A stretch of DNA of 64,000 bases from Telmatospirillum sp. J64-1 (GCF_006980715.1 NZ_SBHN01000021.1:1-64000), one strand, 5' to 3'; shown: positions 26,521-36,535, counted from the stretch's first letter. The notes: generated by a model from the letters alone, not told the origin. Numbers and translations are program-made.

Positions 26521-26540
26521 GAATCGCGTATATCGTATTC
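26521..26540. promoter_or_regulatory. Operator-like inverted repeat before the GntR gene
   Basis: GAAT (26521-26524) and ATTC (26537-26540) bracket a GCGTATA/ATCGTAT core, with ATCGTAT at 26532-26538. This 7-mer also occurs at 20240 and 21040 in the divergent catabolic promoters, suggesting one regulator binds all three. It may mediate autoregulation of the GntR gene. Confidence 0.4.
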
Positions 26541-26619
26541 ATTCCATGGGTTTTGCGTTAGCATTCCTTCCCTCTTCTGTCGCTGAAACCCGCCTTTGGC
26601 GAAGCTGCAAGACATTTTC

Positions 26620-27321
26620 ATGCAATCCATGCCCTCCAAGAATCGCTCGGCCATGGTTCACAAGGAGCCCATCCACGAGCAGATCCTGCCCCATATCCGG
26701 CAGGATATCGTGCTGAACCGATGGAAGCCCGGCGACCGCCTGCCCGAACCCCATCTGTGCCAGGAATTCGGCGTCTCGCGCACGCCCTTGCGCGACGTCC
26801 TCAAGATCCTGGAAATGGAAGGGCTGGTGCGGCTGGTGCCCCATGTGGGCGCCGTGGTCACCGAACTGGACCCGCCCGATTTGGTGGAAAAATTCGAGGT
26901 GCTGGTCGGCCTGGAACAGCTTGCCGCCATGAAGGTGGCGCGCACCCGCACCTCCTCGGTCCTGCGGCAGATCGAGACCCTGAACGTCGCCATGGCCGCT
27001 GCGGCCGCGGCCAATCAGGTGAAGGAATATTACCGGCTGAACGACGACTTCCACCGCGCCATTGTTCTGGGGGCCAACAACACCACCCTGGCCCATATCC
27101 ACGAAACGATGATGTGGCATGTCTACCGGGCCCGCCATTGCGTCAATGAATACGAGCCCTTGACCAAGGGTGCGGCGCAGCATCACTCGGCGATCATCAC
27201 CTCCATCCTGGAGGGTGATGCCGAAGCGGCCGGCGCGGCGATGCGCGAGCATGTGGAAGACGTCATGCATGCCGTCATGTCGAAAATCCGGGCCGCCGCG
27301 CAGGACATCCCGGCGCTGTGA
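26620..27321 (+). CDS. GntR-family transcriptional regulator (FCD subfamily)
   Basis: From the ATG at 26620 the protein has 233 residues; a TTG at 26596 would add eight. A winged helix lies at about residues 16-85 (CQEFGVSRTPLRDVLKILEMEGLV). It is followed by an all-helical FCD effector domain containing the H/D-rich metal-site pattern (DDFHRAIV; ARHC; HH-AII). FCD members usually sense carboxylate catabolites. It sits directly after the nic-like operon with its own operator-like upstream repeat, and may control the divergent importer/oxygenase operon. It converges with the chemotaxis operon, whose last stop is 5 bp away. Confidence 0.82.
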   Translation: MQSMPSKNRSAMVHKEPIHEQILPHIRQDIVLNRWKPGDRLPEPHLCQEFGVSRTPLRDVLKILEMEGLVRLVPHVGAVVTELDPPDLVEKFEVLVGLEQLAAMKVARTRTSSVLRQIETLNVAMAAAAAANQVKEYYRLNDDFHRAIVLGANNTTLAHIHETMMWHVYRARHCVNEYEPLTKGAAQHHSAIITSILEGDAEAAGAAMREHVEDVMHAVMSKIRAAAQDIPAL

Positions 27322-27325
27322 CCCC

Positions 27326-29041
27326 TCAGAACAGCAGGTCGTCGATATCGACCTCCTGCCCGGCGGCGGCATCTTCCGGGCCGCGCCCATGATGGACATG
27401 GCGCTCGCTTTCCATGGTATAGCGCCCTTCCAGGAGGGCGAAGACCTCCTGCCGCGCCGCCTGGAGGTCCGAGGGCGGCAGGCGGGGATCGGTGGCGCCT
27501 GCCAAGCGCTCCAGGGCGCCTGCCGCCTGACGGACGGCGGTGGCATGGGCGTGGCGGATGTCGAGACGCTGGGCGGCCTCTTCCAAGGCGGCGCAGATGG
27601 TGACGCCGCGCCGCTGCAAGTCCTGGAAGACCCAGGCCGTCTCGCCGCCCAACTGGCGCAGATGGGCCACCGAATGGTGCAGCGAATCCCGCAATTCGGC
27701 CAGTTCGCTGAGGTCGTTATGGGCCGAGAGCTTGGCCGCCGCCGCTTCCGCATCGGACAGCAGGCGGGTCACGCTTGCCGCCAGATTGCGGGTTTCCCCG
27801 GCACAGACGCGCAATTCCTGCGCCACCACGTCGAGGGCCTGGCCGCCGCTGCGCAGCCGCCCGCATTTGATCGAGGCATTGAGCCCCAGGATGTTCAGGT
27901 CGGCATCGACATCGGCGATGGCCGCGATGGCGCCCGACATGGACTGGGCGGCCTCCGCCGCCGTTTGCAGCAATTCCTTCACGCTGCGCCCGGCTTCGGC
28001 ATAGCCGTCCACGATCCGCGCCACCAATTCGATATCAGCGTCCACTTCCAGCAGAAAGGTCTCGCTGCCATTGCCGGAATGGATCGCCTCGGCACGCTTG
28101 CCGATGGCCGCCAGCACGGAGGAAAGGCTGGCGAGATTACCGGCGATGGCGGCGGTCCTGCCGCTGAATTCCGCCTCGACCGCCACCAGCTGGCGCGCCT
28201 GGAGATCGCAGACGGCATTGACCAGCAGGGCCCGCCGGTCCTGATCCAGTTCTTCCCGTTCCGCCGCCCGGACCAGGTCCGACAGGGCCTCCTGCACATG
28301 CTCCAGGCGCTGGCGGGTGATGTCGCCGATCTGCAGATCGGCCACCAGCAATCCGATGCGGTGATGTACCTGCTCGATATCCCGGGGCAGGTGTTCGATC
28401 TCCGCCGTCGCCTTGCGCGCCCGCCCATGCAGGGCGGAAATGGAGGAGGCAAGCCGGGAGCTGACCATGGTCAGCCGGGACTCGTATTCCCGCGTGAAAT
28501 CCTGCCGCACGGCAGAGGCCACCATCACCGTCTGTTCCAGGCGCTGGAGATCGGCCAGGGCCTGCTGCACGGCATTCCGCCCGCGCAAGGCGAGGTCGCA
28601 GACGGAATGGGTGAAGACGGTGAAATCCTCGCCCTTCTCGGCCATGCGCGCCGCCTCGATGCGGGCATTGACGCCGAGCACCAGGATATGGGCCATGATC
28701 TTCGCCAGTCCCGCCAGTGCGCGCCGCACGCCCCGCGCATCCTGACCCAGCCTGACCAGCGGGGCCTCCTGGGACTGGAGATGCGTCTGCAGGTGGTCGA
28801 CGATATCCAGCGAATGGCTGAGCCCGTCCAGGGTCTCGCGGAATTCCGGCTCTTCCAGCCGGGCCGCGAGCCCGGCGGCCAGGGCGGCCATGTGACGGGC
28901 CGAGGAATGGGCCTGGGCGAGGCTTTCGCCGATCAGCAGGATCACCTCTTCGGCAGGCGCATGAACGGCCCCGACCTGTCCGGCGACGGCACGGGCTTCG
29001 GCAAGCCAGGAAGCGGCGGGGCTGGACTGGTCGAAGGGCAT
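27326..29041 (-). CDS. Chemotaxis-operon coiled-coil protein with MCP-like hairpin and CheY-binding-like tail
   Basis: This 571-residue protein is almost entirely helical and lacks membrane segments. Two stretches resemble degenerate methyl-accepting hairpin tips: LVLGVNARIEAARMAEKGEDF near residue 118, and LNILGLNASIKCGRLRSGG near residue 385. It is unlikely to be a standard receptor. The C-terminus, EVDIDDLLF, resembles the CheY-binding tail of CheZ (VDDLL...F) and the FliM N-terminal peptide (EIDALL). It is the last gene of the che operon, directly after cheB. A role as CheY-P phosphatase, scaffold or soluble receptor is possible. Operon membership is clear; function is inferred. Confidence 0.6.
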   Translation of the reverse strand: MPFDQSSPAASWLAEARAVAGQVGAVHAPAEEVILLIGESLAQAHSSARHMAALAAGLAARLEEPEFRETLDGLSHSLDIVDHLQTHLQSQEAPLVRLGQDARGVRRALAGLAKIMAHILVLGVNARIEAARMAEKGEDFTVFTHSVCDLALRGRNAVQQALADLQRLEQTVMVASAVRQDFTREYESRLTMVSSRLASSISALHGRARKATAEIEHLPRDIEQVHHRIGLLVADLQIGDITRQRLEHVQEALSDLVRAAEREELDQDRRALLVNAVCDLQARQLVAVEAEFSGRTAAIAGNLASLSSVLAAIGKRAEAIHSGNGSETFLLEVDADIELVARIVDGYAEAGRSVKELLQTAAEAAQSMSGAIAAIADVDADLNILGLNASIKCGRLRSGGQALDVVAQELRVCAGETRNLAASVTRLLSDAEAAAAKLSAHNDLSELAELRDSLHHSVAHLRQLGGETAWVFQDLQRRGVTICAALEEAAQRLDIRHAHATAVRQAAGALERLAGATDPRLPPSDLQAARQEVFALLEGRYTMESERHVHHGRGPEDAAAGQEVDIDDLLF

Positions 29042-29042
29042 C

Positions 29043-30137
29043 TCATCGGCTCCTTTGCAGCACGGCGTAGCCTTTCAGGATTTCCGATGCCAGGTGCTCC
29101 AGCGCCGCGACGCGCTGCGCGGCACCGATGCGGATGGCTTCGCGCGGCATCCCGAAGACGATGCAGCTTTCCTCGTCCTGGGCGAGGGTCAGGGCTCCCG
29201 CCTGGCGCATCTCCAGCAGGCCGTGGGCCCCGTCGTCACCCATGCCGGTCATGATCACCCCCATCGCATTGGCCCCAGCATGGCGGGCGGCGGAGCGGAA
29301 CAGCACATCCACCGAGGGGCGGTGGCGGCTGACCAGGGGACCTTCGCGCAGCTCGACCTGATAACGGGCACCGTTGCGCTTGATCAGCATATGCCGGTTG
29401 CCCGGCGCGATCAGGGCATGGCCGCGCAGCAGCGCTTCGCCGTTCGCCGCCTCCTTGACACGGATGGTGCATAGCCCGTCCAGGCGCCGGGCGAAGGCCG
29501 CCGTGAAATGTTCCGGCATGTGCTGGACCACGGCGATGGGCGGGCAATCGGCCGGCAAAGCACGCAGGACGGTCAGCAGCGCGTCCGTCCCGCCGGTGGA
29601 GGCGCCGATGCAGACGATCTTGTCGGTGGTCCTGCCGATCGCCTCGCCGGATGCGGGCGGCGCCAGGACTGCATCGGCGCTCAGTTTCCCTTCCGGAGGC
29701 CGGGCAGGCGGTCGGGGACGCAGATTGGCCTGTGCCGCCGCCTTGACCGCGTCGATGATGCGGATGCGCGATTCCAGCAGGAATTGCCGCGTGCCCAGGC
29801 TCGGCTTGGTGATCACCTCGACCGCCCCGGCCTCCAGCGCCTGGAACAGGGTATCCGAGCCCGCTTCGGTCAGCGACGAACAGATCACCGCCGGGATCGG
29901 ACGCTGCGCCATGATGCGGCGCAGGAAGCTGATGCCGTCCATGCGCGGCATCTCGACATCCAGCGTCAGGACGTCGGGCACCTGCTGGCGGATATGGGCC
30001 GCCGCCACGAAGGGGTCAGAGACAGCGCCGATGACCTCGATATCCGGATCGCTGCCCAGGATTTCCTTCATCGTCTCGCGGACGGAAGCGGAATCATCGA
30101 CGATCAGGACACGGATCTTGCGGGCGGGAACGGTCAT
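29043..30137 (-). CDS. cheB: Chemotaxis-specific glutamate methylesterase/deamidase CheB
   Basis: Starting at MTVPARK (ATG at 30137) the protein has 364 residues; the longer frame to 30179 runs into cheR and is not needed. The receiver domain carries phospho-acceptor D60 (LTLDVEMP). A linker leads to the esterase domain with S180 (GASTGG), H206 (VVQHMPEH) and D302 ([10 protein letters not shown]). It removes methyl groups from receptor glutamates when phosphorylated by CheA. It follows cheR by 10 bp, the classical adaptation pair. Confidence 0.95.
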   Translation of the reverse strand: MTVPARKIRVLIVDDSASVRETMKEILGSDPDIEVIGAVSDPFVAAAHIRQQVPDVLTLDVEMPRMDGISFLRRIMAQRPIPAVICSSLTEAGSDTLFQALEAGAVEVITKPSLGTRQFLLESRIRIIDAVKAAAQANLRPRPPARPPEGKLSADAVLAPPASGEAIGRTTDKIVCIGASTGGTDALLTVLRALPADCPPIAVVQHMPEHFTAAFARRLDGLCTIRVKEAANGEALLRGHALIAPGNRHMLIKRNGARYQVELREGPLVSRHRPSVDVLFRSAARHAGANAMGVIMTGMGDDGAHGLLEMRQAGALTLAQDEESCIVFGMPREAIRIGAAQRVAALEHLASEILKGYAVLQRSR

Positions 30138-30147
30138 GATGCCCCCG

Positions 30148-31020
30148 TCACAGACGTTGATAGACCGCAGGCGCCACATTGGCCACCGGCAGGGGCATGC
30201 CCGCCAAGGTCTCGGAATGCCCGAGGAAGAGGAAGCCGCCCCGGCGCAGGCAGGCGCACAGCTTCTGCAGCACCGCCAATTGCGTCTGGCGGGAGAAATA
30301 GATCAGCACGTTGCGGCAGAAGATCATGTCCATGGGCCGGTCCCAGGGATAGCGGGCATCCAGCAGATTGAGGCGGGCGAAGCGCACATGGCGGCGGATT
30401 TCCGGGGCGATGCGGAATTCCCCGTCCGGGCGCTCGCGCGAGCGCAGCAGGTAGCGCTTGCGCACCTCCAGCGGGATCGGCTCGATCATGTCCCTGCCAT
30501 AGATGGCCCGTTCCGCCTCGCGCAGGATCTCGACCGAGATATCCGTACCGTGGACGACGAAATCCAGCTCCGTCCGGATGCGCGCCAGGTCGCTCAGCAC
30601 GAAGGCCAGGGTATAGGGTTCCGGGCCGCTGGAACTCGCCGCGCTCCAGACCTGGAGCGGCCGCCCGGCCAAGCCGCCCGCCAGCATTTCGGGAACGGCG
30701 CGGTCGGCCAGGAAGGCGAAATGCGCGGGCTCGCGGTAGAAATCGGTCTTGTTGGTGGTGACCGCATCGATGAGATGGGGCAGTTCCTCGGCCAACCCGC
30801 CCTGCTCGAACAGGAAGCGGCAATAATGTTCGAGGCCGGGAAGGCCCAGCAGGGCGACTCGCTTGCGCAGCCGCCCTTCCAGCATCAGCGCCTTGGCCGG
30901 CGGCAAGCGGATACCCGTCCTCTCCTCGATCAAGACCGCCAGACGGTCGAAATCCGCCTTGCGCAGGTGATCGCTCTTGTCCAGGTGATCTCTCGGCACG
31001 GCATGACGGTCAGCCGCCAT
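30148..31020 (-). CDS. cheR: Chemotaxis protein methyltransferase CheR
   Basis: The 290-residue SAM-dependent enzyme methylates receptor glutamates. It has the N-terminal four-helix domain ([17 protein letters not shown]), the [10 protein letters not shown] motif near residue 90, the SAM-binding [15 protein letters not shown] loop and the [12 protein letters not shown] motif. It lies 2 bp after cheW and 10 bp before cheB in the same operon. There is no TPR extension and length is standard. Confidence 0.95.
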   Translation of the reverse strand: MAADRHAVPRDHLDKSDHLRKADFDRLAVLIEERTGIRLPPAKALMLEGRLRKRVALLGLPGLEHYCRFLFEQGGLAEELPHLIDAVTTNKTDFYREPAHFAFLADRAVPEMLAGGLAGRPLQVWSAASSSGPEPYTLAFVLSDLARIRTELDFVVHGTDISVEILREAERAIYGRDMIEPIPLEVRKRYLLRSRERPDGEFRIAPEIRRHVRFARLNLLDARYPWDRPMDMIFCRNVLIYFSRQTQLAVLQKLCACLRRGGFLFLGHSETLAGMPLPVANVAPAVYQRL

Positions 31021-31022
31021 GG

Positions 31023-31490
31023 CTACACCGCTTCTTCCAGCGCCAGGACGCCGTCGGCAGCGAAGACCGCCGCGAGATCCAGGATCACGACGAAGGCCCC
31101 CTTGCGGCGCGCCATGCCGCGGATGAAGCCGGAGTCCCAGGGAATGCCGATCTCGGGCGGCGGCTCCACGTCGTGCTCGTCCAGCGCGGCCACCTCGTAG
31201 ACCCGGTCGGCCAGCGCACCGAGCACGATCCGCCGTCCCGCCGTCTCCACCTCCAGCACCACGATGCGGCTATGAGCGGTCTGCGCGCCCGCCGGCAGGC
31301 CGAGCTTGAGCCGCAGATCGACCACCGGAATGCCCACGCCCCGCACCTCGATGACGCCGCACATGAAGGGCGGCATATTGGGAATGCGGGTAATGGGGCA
31401 AAGGTCCAGCACCTCCCGCACATTCTCCACCGGCGCGGCGAAGATCTCGTCGCCGACGCCCAGGGTGACATAGTGGCTGTCGCTGTTCAT
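31023..31490 (-). CDS. cheW: CheW-like coupling protein (second copy)
   Basis: The ATG at 31490 overlaps the preceding cheW stop (ATGA), giving 155 residues with a single CheW domain: VTLGVGDEIFAAPVENVREVLD, then GVIEVRGVGIPVVDLRLKLGL. It links receptors to CheA. It is only moderately similar to the copy just upstream, so the two may serve different receptors. The longer frame reaching 31952 is an artefact of the neighbouring gene. Confidence 0.9.
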   Translation of the reverse strand: MNSDSHYVTLGVGDEIFAAPVENVREVLDLCPITRIPNMPPFMCGVIEVRGVGIPVVDLRLKLGLPAGAQTAHSRIVVLEVETAGRRIVLGALADRVYEVAALDEHDVEPPPEIGIPWDSGFIRGMARRKGAFVVILDLAAVFAADGVLALEEAV

Positions 31491-31999
31491 GGCTGCGTCT
31501 TCCTGCGGCCGCCGGGACCTTCGGAGGAGAAGATGGCGGCAATGTCCATGACGATGACGAAATCGCCGTCGCGCTTGCCGATGGCGCGGATGAAATCGGG
31601 CTGCCAAGTCATGCCCACACGCGGCACGTCCTCCAGCGTCGCCTGGGGCAATTCGGTGACTTCCAGCACCCGGTCGGTCAGCACGCCGACCATGCTGTCC
31701 TCGCCGTTCCGGCTGACCTCGATGACGACGATCCGCGAGTCCTCGGTCGGGGGAAGGGCGGGCATGTCGAATTTGGTCTTGAGGTCGACCACCGGCACGA
31801 CCTTGCCCCGCACATTGACCAGCCCCTTGACGAAGGAACGGGCACCGGGCACTTCCGTCAGCTCGACCATGTCCAGCACCTCGCGCACCTGCGCGCTTTC
31901 CAGGGCGAAGATCTCGCCACCCAGGCCCAGCGTCAGCACCTGAAGGGCGCACCCGTCCGTCCGGCCGTCAGTAACGTTCGAATCGGGCATCTTCGTCAT
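31487..31999 (-). CDS. cheW: CheW coupling protein (first copy)
   Basis: The start at 31999 (GGAGG 9 nt upstream) overlaps the receptor gene's 3' end by about 30 bp and gives 170 residues. An ATG at 32008 or 31990 is also possible. The CheW domain is clear: [22 protein letters not shown], then [20 protein letters not shown] and [10 protein letters not shown]. It bridges CheA and receptor tips. It is followed by the second cheW with a 4-bp overlap. Confidence 0.92.
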   Translation of the reverse strand: MTKMPDSNVTDGRTDGCALQVLTLGLGGEIFALESAQVREVLDMVELTEVPGARSFVKGLVNVRGKVVPVVDLKTKFDMPALPPTEDSRIVVIEVSRNGEDSMVGVLTDRVLEVTELPQATLEDVPRVGMTWQPDFIRAIGKRDGDFVIVMDIAAIFSSEGPGGRRKTQP

Positions 32000-33719
32000 C
32001 CCTGCCATCCTCCATCACCAGGGCGAAGCCTTGGGCAGAGCCGTTCTTGCGGGCAGGCGGAATCCCCAGGAAGGCCGGTTCCAGGGATTTCACCCCCTTG
32101 GACGGCCGCGCAGCGCGGCCGGGGCGCGACGAGGCAACCGGCCTTGCCTGCGGCTCGCCTCGGGGAAGGGCCGGGGCGGACCAGGCCTTGTCTTCTTCGG
32201 TGCGGAAGAAGGCGATGGCAGCCTGCAATTGCTCAGCCTGGGCCGCCAGTTCCTCGGAGGTCGCCGACATCTGCTCGCCCGCCGAGGCGTTCTGCTGGGT
32301 CACCTGGTCCAGTTGCTGGATGGCGGTGTTGATCTGCTCGGCCCCGATCGTCTGTTCCCGCGAGGCCGCGCTGATCTCTTCGACAAGCTGCGCGGTGCGG
32401 CGGATGTCCGGCACCAGCTTGCTCAGCATCTGGCCTGCCTGTTCCGAAACGGTGACGCTGTCGCCGGTCAGGGTGATGATCTCGGCGGCGGCGGCCTGGC
32501 TGCGCTCGGCCAGCTTGCGCACCTCGGAGGCGACGACCGCGAAGCCCTTGCCGTGTTCGCCCGCCCGCGCCGCCTCGATGGCGGCGTTCAACGCCAGCAG
32601 GTCGGTCTGGCGGGCGATCTCCTGCACGATGGTGATCTTGTCGGCGATGCTCTTCATGGCGTTGACCGCCTCGGTCACGGCCTTGCCGCTTTGTTCCGCG
32701 TCGTCCGCCGACCGGGCAGCGATCTTCTCGGTCTCGGCGGCATTCTCGGCGCTCTGGCGGATATTGGCCGACATTTCCTCCATCGACGAGGATGCCTCCT
32801 CGGCGGCGGAGGCCTGTTCGGTGGCGCCGTTGGAAAGCTGCTGGGCGCTGGCGCTGAGCTGCTGGCTGCCCGCCGCCACATTGCTCGAGGCCGACAGCAC
32901 CTCGCCCACCACGTCGCGCAGCCGCAGGACCATGGTGTTGAGATGCCCCATCAGCTCGCCGATTTCGTCGGCATTGCGGTACTCCGCCCGCGCCGTCAGA
33001 TCCCCTTCCGCGACACGCTGCGCCAATCCCGCCGCCTGGTTCAGGCCGCGCGCGATGCCCAGCGACACCCACAGGGCGACCGCAAGCCCGATCAGGGCGG
33101 TAGCCGCCATGAAGGCCAGCATCACCGACCAGGCCGTCGACAAGGCGCGGTCATTGGCCGCCACCTTGGCTGCGAGATTGGCTTCCTCCAGCGCGATCAA
33201 TTGGCGCAATTGCTCGTTCAGCGCCGTCCGCACCGGCCGGACCTCGTCGACGATGATCTGGAAGGCGCGGTTGGCGCCGTTCTGCTGGGTCATGGCGAAG
33301 GCCCGCGCCTCGGCATCGCGCTGCGCCGCCTGCCGGGCCTTTTCGGCCCCGCGTGCATATTCGGCCAAGTTGCGCTCGATCCCCTCGATCAGGGCTTGCT
33401 CCTGGGCCGTGGCATTGCCGCGCAGCTTGGTCAGGCTGGCCGACAGGATGCCCATCTGTTCCTCGACCGCCGCCCAATAGCCGTTCCGTTCCGTGCTGTC
33501 CGTCGCCAGGATCAGGTTGAGGAGGTGCCGTCCCGCGGCTTCCGAGGCCGCATCGGCCTGCCCCACCGTCTGGACCTTGACCATGTCATTTTCCACCATG
33601 TCGCGGATCATGTCGTTGGACTGCGACAGCGAGCGCAGCCCGATTGCGGCGGCGCCGACCGCCAGCACCACCACGAGACCGAATCCGACGGCCAGCTTAG
33701 CCTTGATCGTGAAACGCAT
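31968..33719 (-). CDS. Methyl-accepting chemotaxis protein
   Basis: The ATG at 33719 with GGGGGAAAAG just upstream starts a 583-residue receptor; the open frame extending to 34127 overlaps cheA and is rejected. Order of parts: TM1 (residues 8-30), a helical periplasmic sensor of about 160 residues, TM2 (about 190-215), a HAMP domain ([25 protein letters not shown]) and the signalling domain with hairpin tip [27 protein letters not shown]. The sensor resembles four-helix-bundle domains (4HB_MCP), whose ligand cannot be predicted. Being inside the che operon, it is probably the cognate receptor of this array. Confidence 0.92.
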   Translation of the reverse strand: MRFTIKAKLAVGFGLVVVLAVGAAAIGLRSLSQSNDMIRDMVENDMVKVQTVGQADAASEAAGRHLLNLILATDSTERNGYWAAVEEQMGILSASLTKLRGNATAQEQALIEGIERNLAEYARGAEKARQAAQRDAEARAFAMTQQNGANRAFQIIVDEVRPVRTALNEQLRQLIALEEANLAAKVAANDRALSTAWSVMLAFMAATALIGLAVALWVSLGIARGLNQAAGLAQRVAEGDLTARAEYRNADEIGELMGHLNTMVLRLRDVVGEVLSASSNVAAGSQQLSASAQQLSNGATEQASAAEEASSSMEEMSANIRQSAENAAETEKIAARSADDAEQSGKAVTEAVNAMKSIADKITIVQEIARQTDLLALNAAIEAARAGEHGKGFAVVASEVRKLAERSQAAAAEIITLTGDSVTVSEQAGQMLSKLVPDIRRTAQLVEEISAASREQTIGAEQINTAIQQLDQVTQQNASAGEQMSATSEELAAQAEQLQAAIAFFRTEEDKAWSAPALPRGEPQARPVASSRPGRAARPSKGVKSLEPAFLGIPPARKNGSAQGFALVMEDGRDDEDARFERY

Positions 33720-33754
33720 CTTTTCCCCCTGTTGCTGAGGCGCACCGCGCAGGG

Positions 33755-35746
33755 TCACGACGCCTGGGTCACGACATGTCCCGCCTGCGCCTTTTTCAGC
33801 AGATGCGGAATGTCGAGGATGAGAGAGACGGAACCGTCGCCCAGGATGGTGGCACCGGAAAAATGCTCGACATCGTCGAGCAACCAGTTCAGCGACTTGA
33901 TGACCGTCTGGTACTGGCCGATCACATGATCGACCACCAGCCCGACCCGCAGACCGCCGGAGGTCACGATGACGACCTTCTGGTAGCCCTCGGCGCGGCC
34001 GGGAACGTCGAAGATGCCGCGCAGGCGCACGAAGGGCACCAACGCGCCGCGCAGATTGAGGAAGCTGCGTCCCCCCGTCTCGTCGGTGACGCCCTGGGCA
34101 TCGTCCTCGGGGGAAAGATCGACGCATTCCTCGACCGCCGACAGGGGCAGGACGTAACGCCCCGCACCCACCCTCACCAGCAGCCCGTCGATGATCGCCA
34201 GGGTCAGGGGCAGCTTGAGCGTGATCCGCGAACCGGCACCGGCCTCGCTGGCAACCTCGATGGAACCGCGCAGGGAATTGATGGCCTGACGTACCACATC
34301 CATGCCCACGCCCCGGCCCGAGACGTTGCTGACCTGACCGGCGGTCGAGAAGCCGGGATGGAAGATGAAGGAGAACAACTCCGAATCGGAGAGATCGGCC
34401 CCCGGGCGGATCAGGCCGCGTTCCTCGGCCTTGCGGCGGATGGCGGCGCGGTCCATGCCCTTGCCGTCGTCGGAAACGGTGATCAGCACCTGGGCCCCAG
34501 CATGTTCCGCCGACAGGACGATCCTTCCCTCGGCCGGTTTGCCGGCGGCCAGACGCTCTTCCGGCGATTCGATGCCATGGTCCACGGCATTGCGGATGAG
34601 ATGCACCAAAGGATCGTTCAGGCTTTCAATGACGGTCTTGTCCAGTTCCGTCTCCTCGCCCGTCGTGATCAACGCGACGGATTTGTCCAGGGCCTGGGAC
34701 AGGTCGCGCACCACCCGGCGGAAGCGCCCGAACAGGGTGCCGATCTGCAGCATGCGGATGCCCATGGTGGTATCGCGCAGATCGGCGGCCAGCCGTTCCA
34801 CATCCTCGGCGATGGAGCGCAGGGCAAGGTCGTCGCTGGCTGCCGCGATCTGCGTCAGGCGGGCCTGGGCGATGACCAATTCCCCCACCTGATCCATCAA
34901 GCTGTCCAGGCGTTCGGCCTGCACGCGCACACTGGGACGGGACTCCCCGCGCGCCGGAGGGGCGGATGGAACCGGCGGGGAAGCGGGGGCCGCGGACGGA
35001 GTCTCCTTCCCTGCCGCCACGGCGAGGGGCACGGCCTCCTCCACCGCGATCTGCGCGTCATCGGCCACGAAGATGAAGACGTCGTCGATGGCGGTGCGCG
35101 GCTGATCGGTGGTCAGCACCACCTTCCAACCCAGATAGCAGCCGGCGGGGTCCATCTCGTCCAGGCCGGGCAGGCGGTCGTCCAGCGCGGTGACGGCGCA
35201 TTCCCCCAGCGCCCGTAATTCCTCGAGCAGCAGCAGCGGATTGGTGCCGCAATACATGGCGTTCTCGGCCAAGCGGAAGGTCACCGTCCAGGTCTTCCGC
35301 TCCCCCGGCGGAGAGGGGATAAGAGCCGGTGGAGCGGAGCCCGCGCCCGAAGCCGCGCCGCCCACGATATCGGCGAGCGCGGCCAGCAGGGCGGCGCCGC
35401 GTTCCTCGATTTCGGGGCGTGCCGCATCCTCGGGCGCATCGATCAGTCCCCGGATATGGTCGAGGGACGATAAGGTCAGGCTGATCAGGGCGGGCGTGAC
35501 GCCGAAACGGCCGCTGCGGACGGATTCGAAGGCCGTCTCCACGTGATGGGTGAAGGCGGCCACAGCCTCGAAGCCGAACATCGACCCCGACCCCTTGATG
35601 GTATGCAGGGCGCGGAAGGCCTTGCCGATCAGCTCCTGGTCGTCGGGGCTGGATTCCAGGTCGAGCAGGGTCTCCTCGAGCTGGGCCAGCAATTCCGCCG
35701 CTTCCTGGCGATAGGTCGCCGCGGGGTCGGCCGTGGTGACGGTCAT
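33755..35746 (-). CDS. cheA: Chemotaxis histidine kinase CheA
   Basis: The 663-residue kinase begins with an Hpt domain containing H48 (ALHTIKGSG). A variable linker follows with a partial P2-like region ([30 protein letters not shown]), then a dimerisation domain ([24 protein letters not shown]). The ATP-binding domain has an N-box [12 protein letters not shown] and G-boxes DDGKGMD and [10 protein letters not shown] CheW-like C-terminal domain completes it. It phosphorylates CheY and CheB in response to receptor state. It follows cheY by 10 bp and precedes the MCP by 35 bp. Confidence 0.95.
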   Translation of the reverse strand: MTVTTADPAATYRQEAAELLAQLEETLLDLESSPDDQELIGKAFRALHTIKGSGSMFGFEAVAAFTHHVETAFESVRSGRFGVTPALISLTLSSLDHIRGLIDAPEDAARPEIEERGAALLAALADIVGGAASGAGSAPPALIPSPPGERKTWTVTFRLAENAMYCGTNPLLLLEELRALGECAVTALDDRLPGLDEMDPAGCYLGWKVVLTTDQPRTAIDDVFIFVADDAQIAVEEAVPLAVAAGKETPSAAPASPPVPSAPPARGESRPSVRVQAERLDSLMDQVGELVIAQARLTQIAAASDDLALRSIAEDVERLAADLRDTTMGIRMLQIGTLFGRFRRVVRDLSQALDKSVALITTGEETELDKTVIESLNDPLVHLIRNAVDHGIESPEERLAAGKPAEGRIVLSAEHAGAQVLITVSDDGKGMDRAAIRRKAEERGLIRPGADLSDSELFSFIFHPGFSTAGQVSNVSGRGVGMDVVRQAINSLRGSIEVASEAGAGSRITLKLPLTLAIIDGLLVRVGAGRYVLPLSAVEECVDLSPEDDAQGVTDETGGRSFLNLRGALVPFVRLRGIFDVPGRAEGYQKVVIVTSGGLRVGLVVDHVIGQYQTVIKSLNWLLDDVEHFSGATILGDGSVSLILDIPHLLKKAQAGHVVTQAS

Positions 35747-35756
35747 GGCCGCCTCC

Positions 35757-36122
35757 TCAGCCCAATACCTTGCGGACCACCGCCAGCAATTGCTCCTGCT
35801 GGAACGGCTTGACGATCCAGCCCGTGGCCCCGGCGGCCTTGCCTTCGGTTTTCTTCTCCGCCTGGGACTCAGTGGTGAGCAAGACGATGGGCACGAAGCG
35901 AAAGGCCGGCTGGGCGCGCAATTCCCTTACCAGGGTGATGCCGTCCATGTTGGGCATGTTGAGATCCGCCACCACCATGTCGACGGGCCGCGCCTTCAAC
36001 TGGATCAGGGCATCCAGCCCGTCGATAGCGGTCATCACCTCGTAGCCGGCATTCCGCAGCGTCATGGCGACCAGTTGGCGCACGCTGGCGGAATCGTCGA
36101 CGCTCATGATCGTCTTAGGCAT
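35757..36122 (-). CDS. cheY: Chemotaxis response regulator CheY
   Basis: From the ATG at 36122 (AAGGAG 9 nt upstream) this is a 121-residue single receiver domain. The phospho-acceptor is D53 (VVADLNMP), the acid pocket is D9/D10, and LLTTES and WIVKPF provide the conserved Thr and Lys. An upstream ATG at 36131 is too close to the ribosome-binding site. It overlaps the STAS gene's 3' end. It would carry the signal to FliM at the flagellar switch. Confidence 0.93.
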   Translation of the reverse strand: MPKTIMSVDDSASVRQLVAMTLRNAGYEVMTAIDGLDALIQLKARPVDMVVADLNMPNMDGITLVRELRAQPAFRFVPIVLLTTESQAEKKTEGKAAGATGWIVKPFQQEQLLAVVRKVLG

Positions 36123-36417
36123 CGCCGCCATCTCCTTCCCGACGTGGAGCCCAGAGGGGAGCGACCGCAGCGGCGGCGAACACCGCCTCGAGCGGGCTGT
36201 CGGCAGCGGGCGGAGGAATAATGATCCGCCGCCCGGAGGCGGCAGCCGTCCGGCAGGCGGCCATAAGCACCTGCACCAGGCTCAGATCCGCTTCCGTCAG
36301 CCCGGAACAATCGACCACCAGCTCTTCCTCGGCCAGGGAAAGGGCCTCCAACAGCTCGGCCCGGGTCCGGTCGGCTTCATCGATGGTGCGCCGACCCGAC
36401 AGTTCGATCGATTGCAT
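36115..36417 (-). CDS. STAS-domain protein heading the che operon
   Basis: The start at 36417 is chosen because GGGGAGGGTG precedes it, giving 100 residues; an ATG at 36456 has no such signal. The sequence shows the STAS fold of anti-sigma-factor antagonists: ELSGRRTIDEADRTRAELLEAL, then EELVVDCSGLTEADLSLVQVLMAACRTA. The conserved segment DLSLVQ carries a serine at or near the usual phosphorylation position. STAS proteins are frequent first genes of che operons, where they may tune receptor clusters or link to phosphatase signalling. No partner kinase is visible here. It overlaps cheY by 8 bp. Confidence 0.75.
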   Translation of the reverse strand: MQSIELSGRRTIDEADRTRAELLEALSLAEEELVVDCSGLTEADLSLVQVLMAACRTAAASGRRIIIPPPAADSPLEAVFAAAAVAPLWAPRREGDGGDA

Positions 36418-36535
36418 ATCCACCCTCCCCTGATTGCCCTCAATCGCCGCCGACATTCGACATAGCGTTCAGATCAGACAACAAGGTGAAGCATCCTGCC
36501 AAGGTAGAGACGGCTCATTAAAACTGCGGAGGCTT

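Noticed and set aside
12638-27321. Nicotinate hydroxylase NicAB or other molybdenum hydroxylase subunits
   Set aside because: Looked for [2Fe-2S] plus molybdopterin-binding or cytochrome-fused subunits in all genes of the island; none is present.
27170-29254. 694-codon plus-strand frame
   Set aside because: It overlaps the GntR gene end and is antisense to the che-operon protein, whose frame has coherent helical heptads and fits operon spacing.
32031-33929. 632-codon plus-strand frame over the MCP gene
   Set aside because: The minus strand has a complete TM-HAMP-signalling receptor; the plus frame is a shadow.
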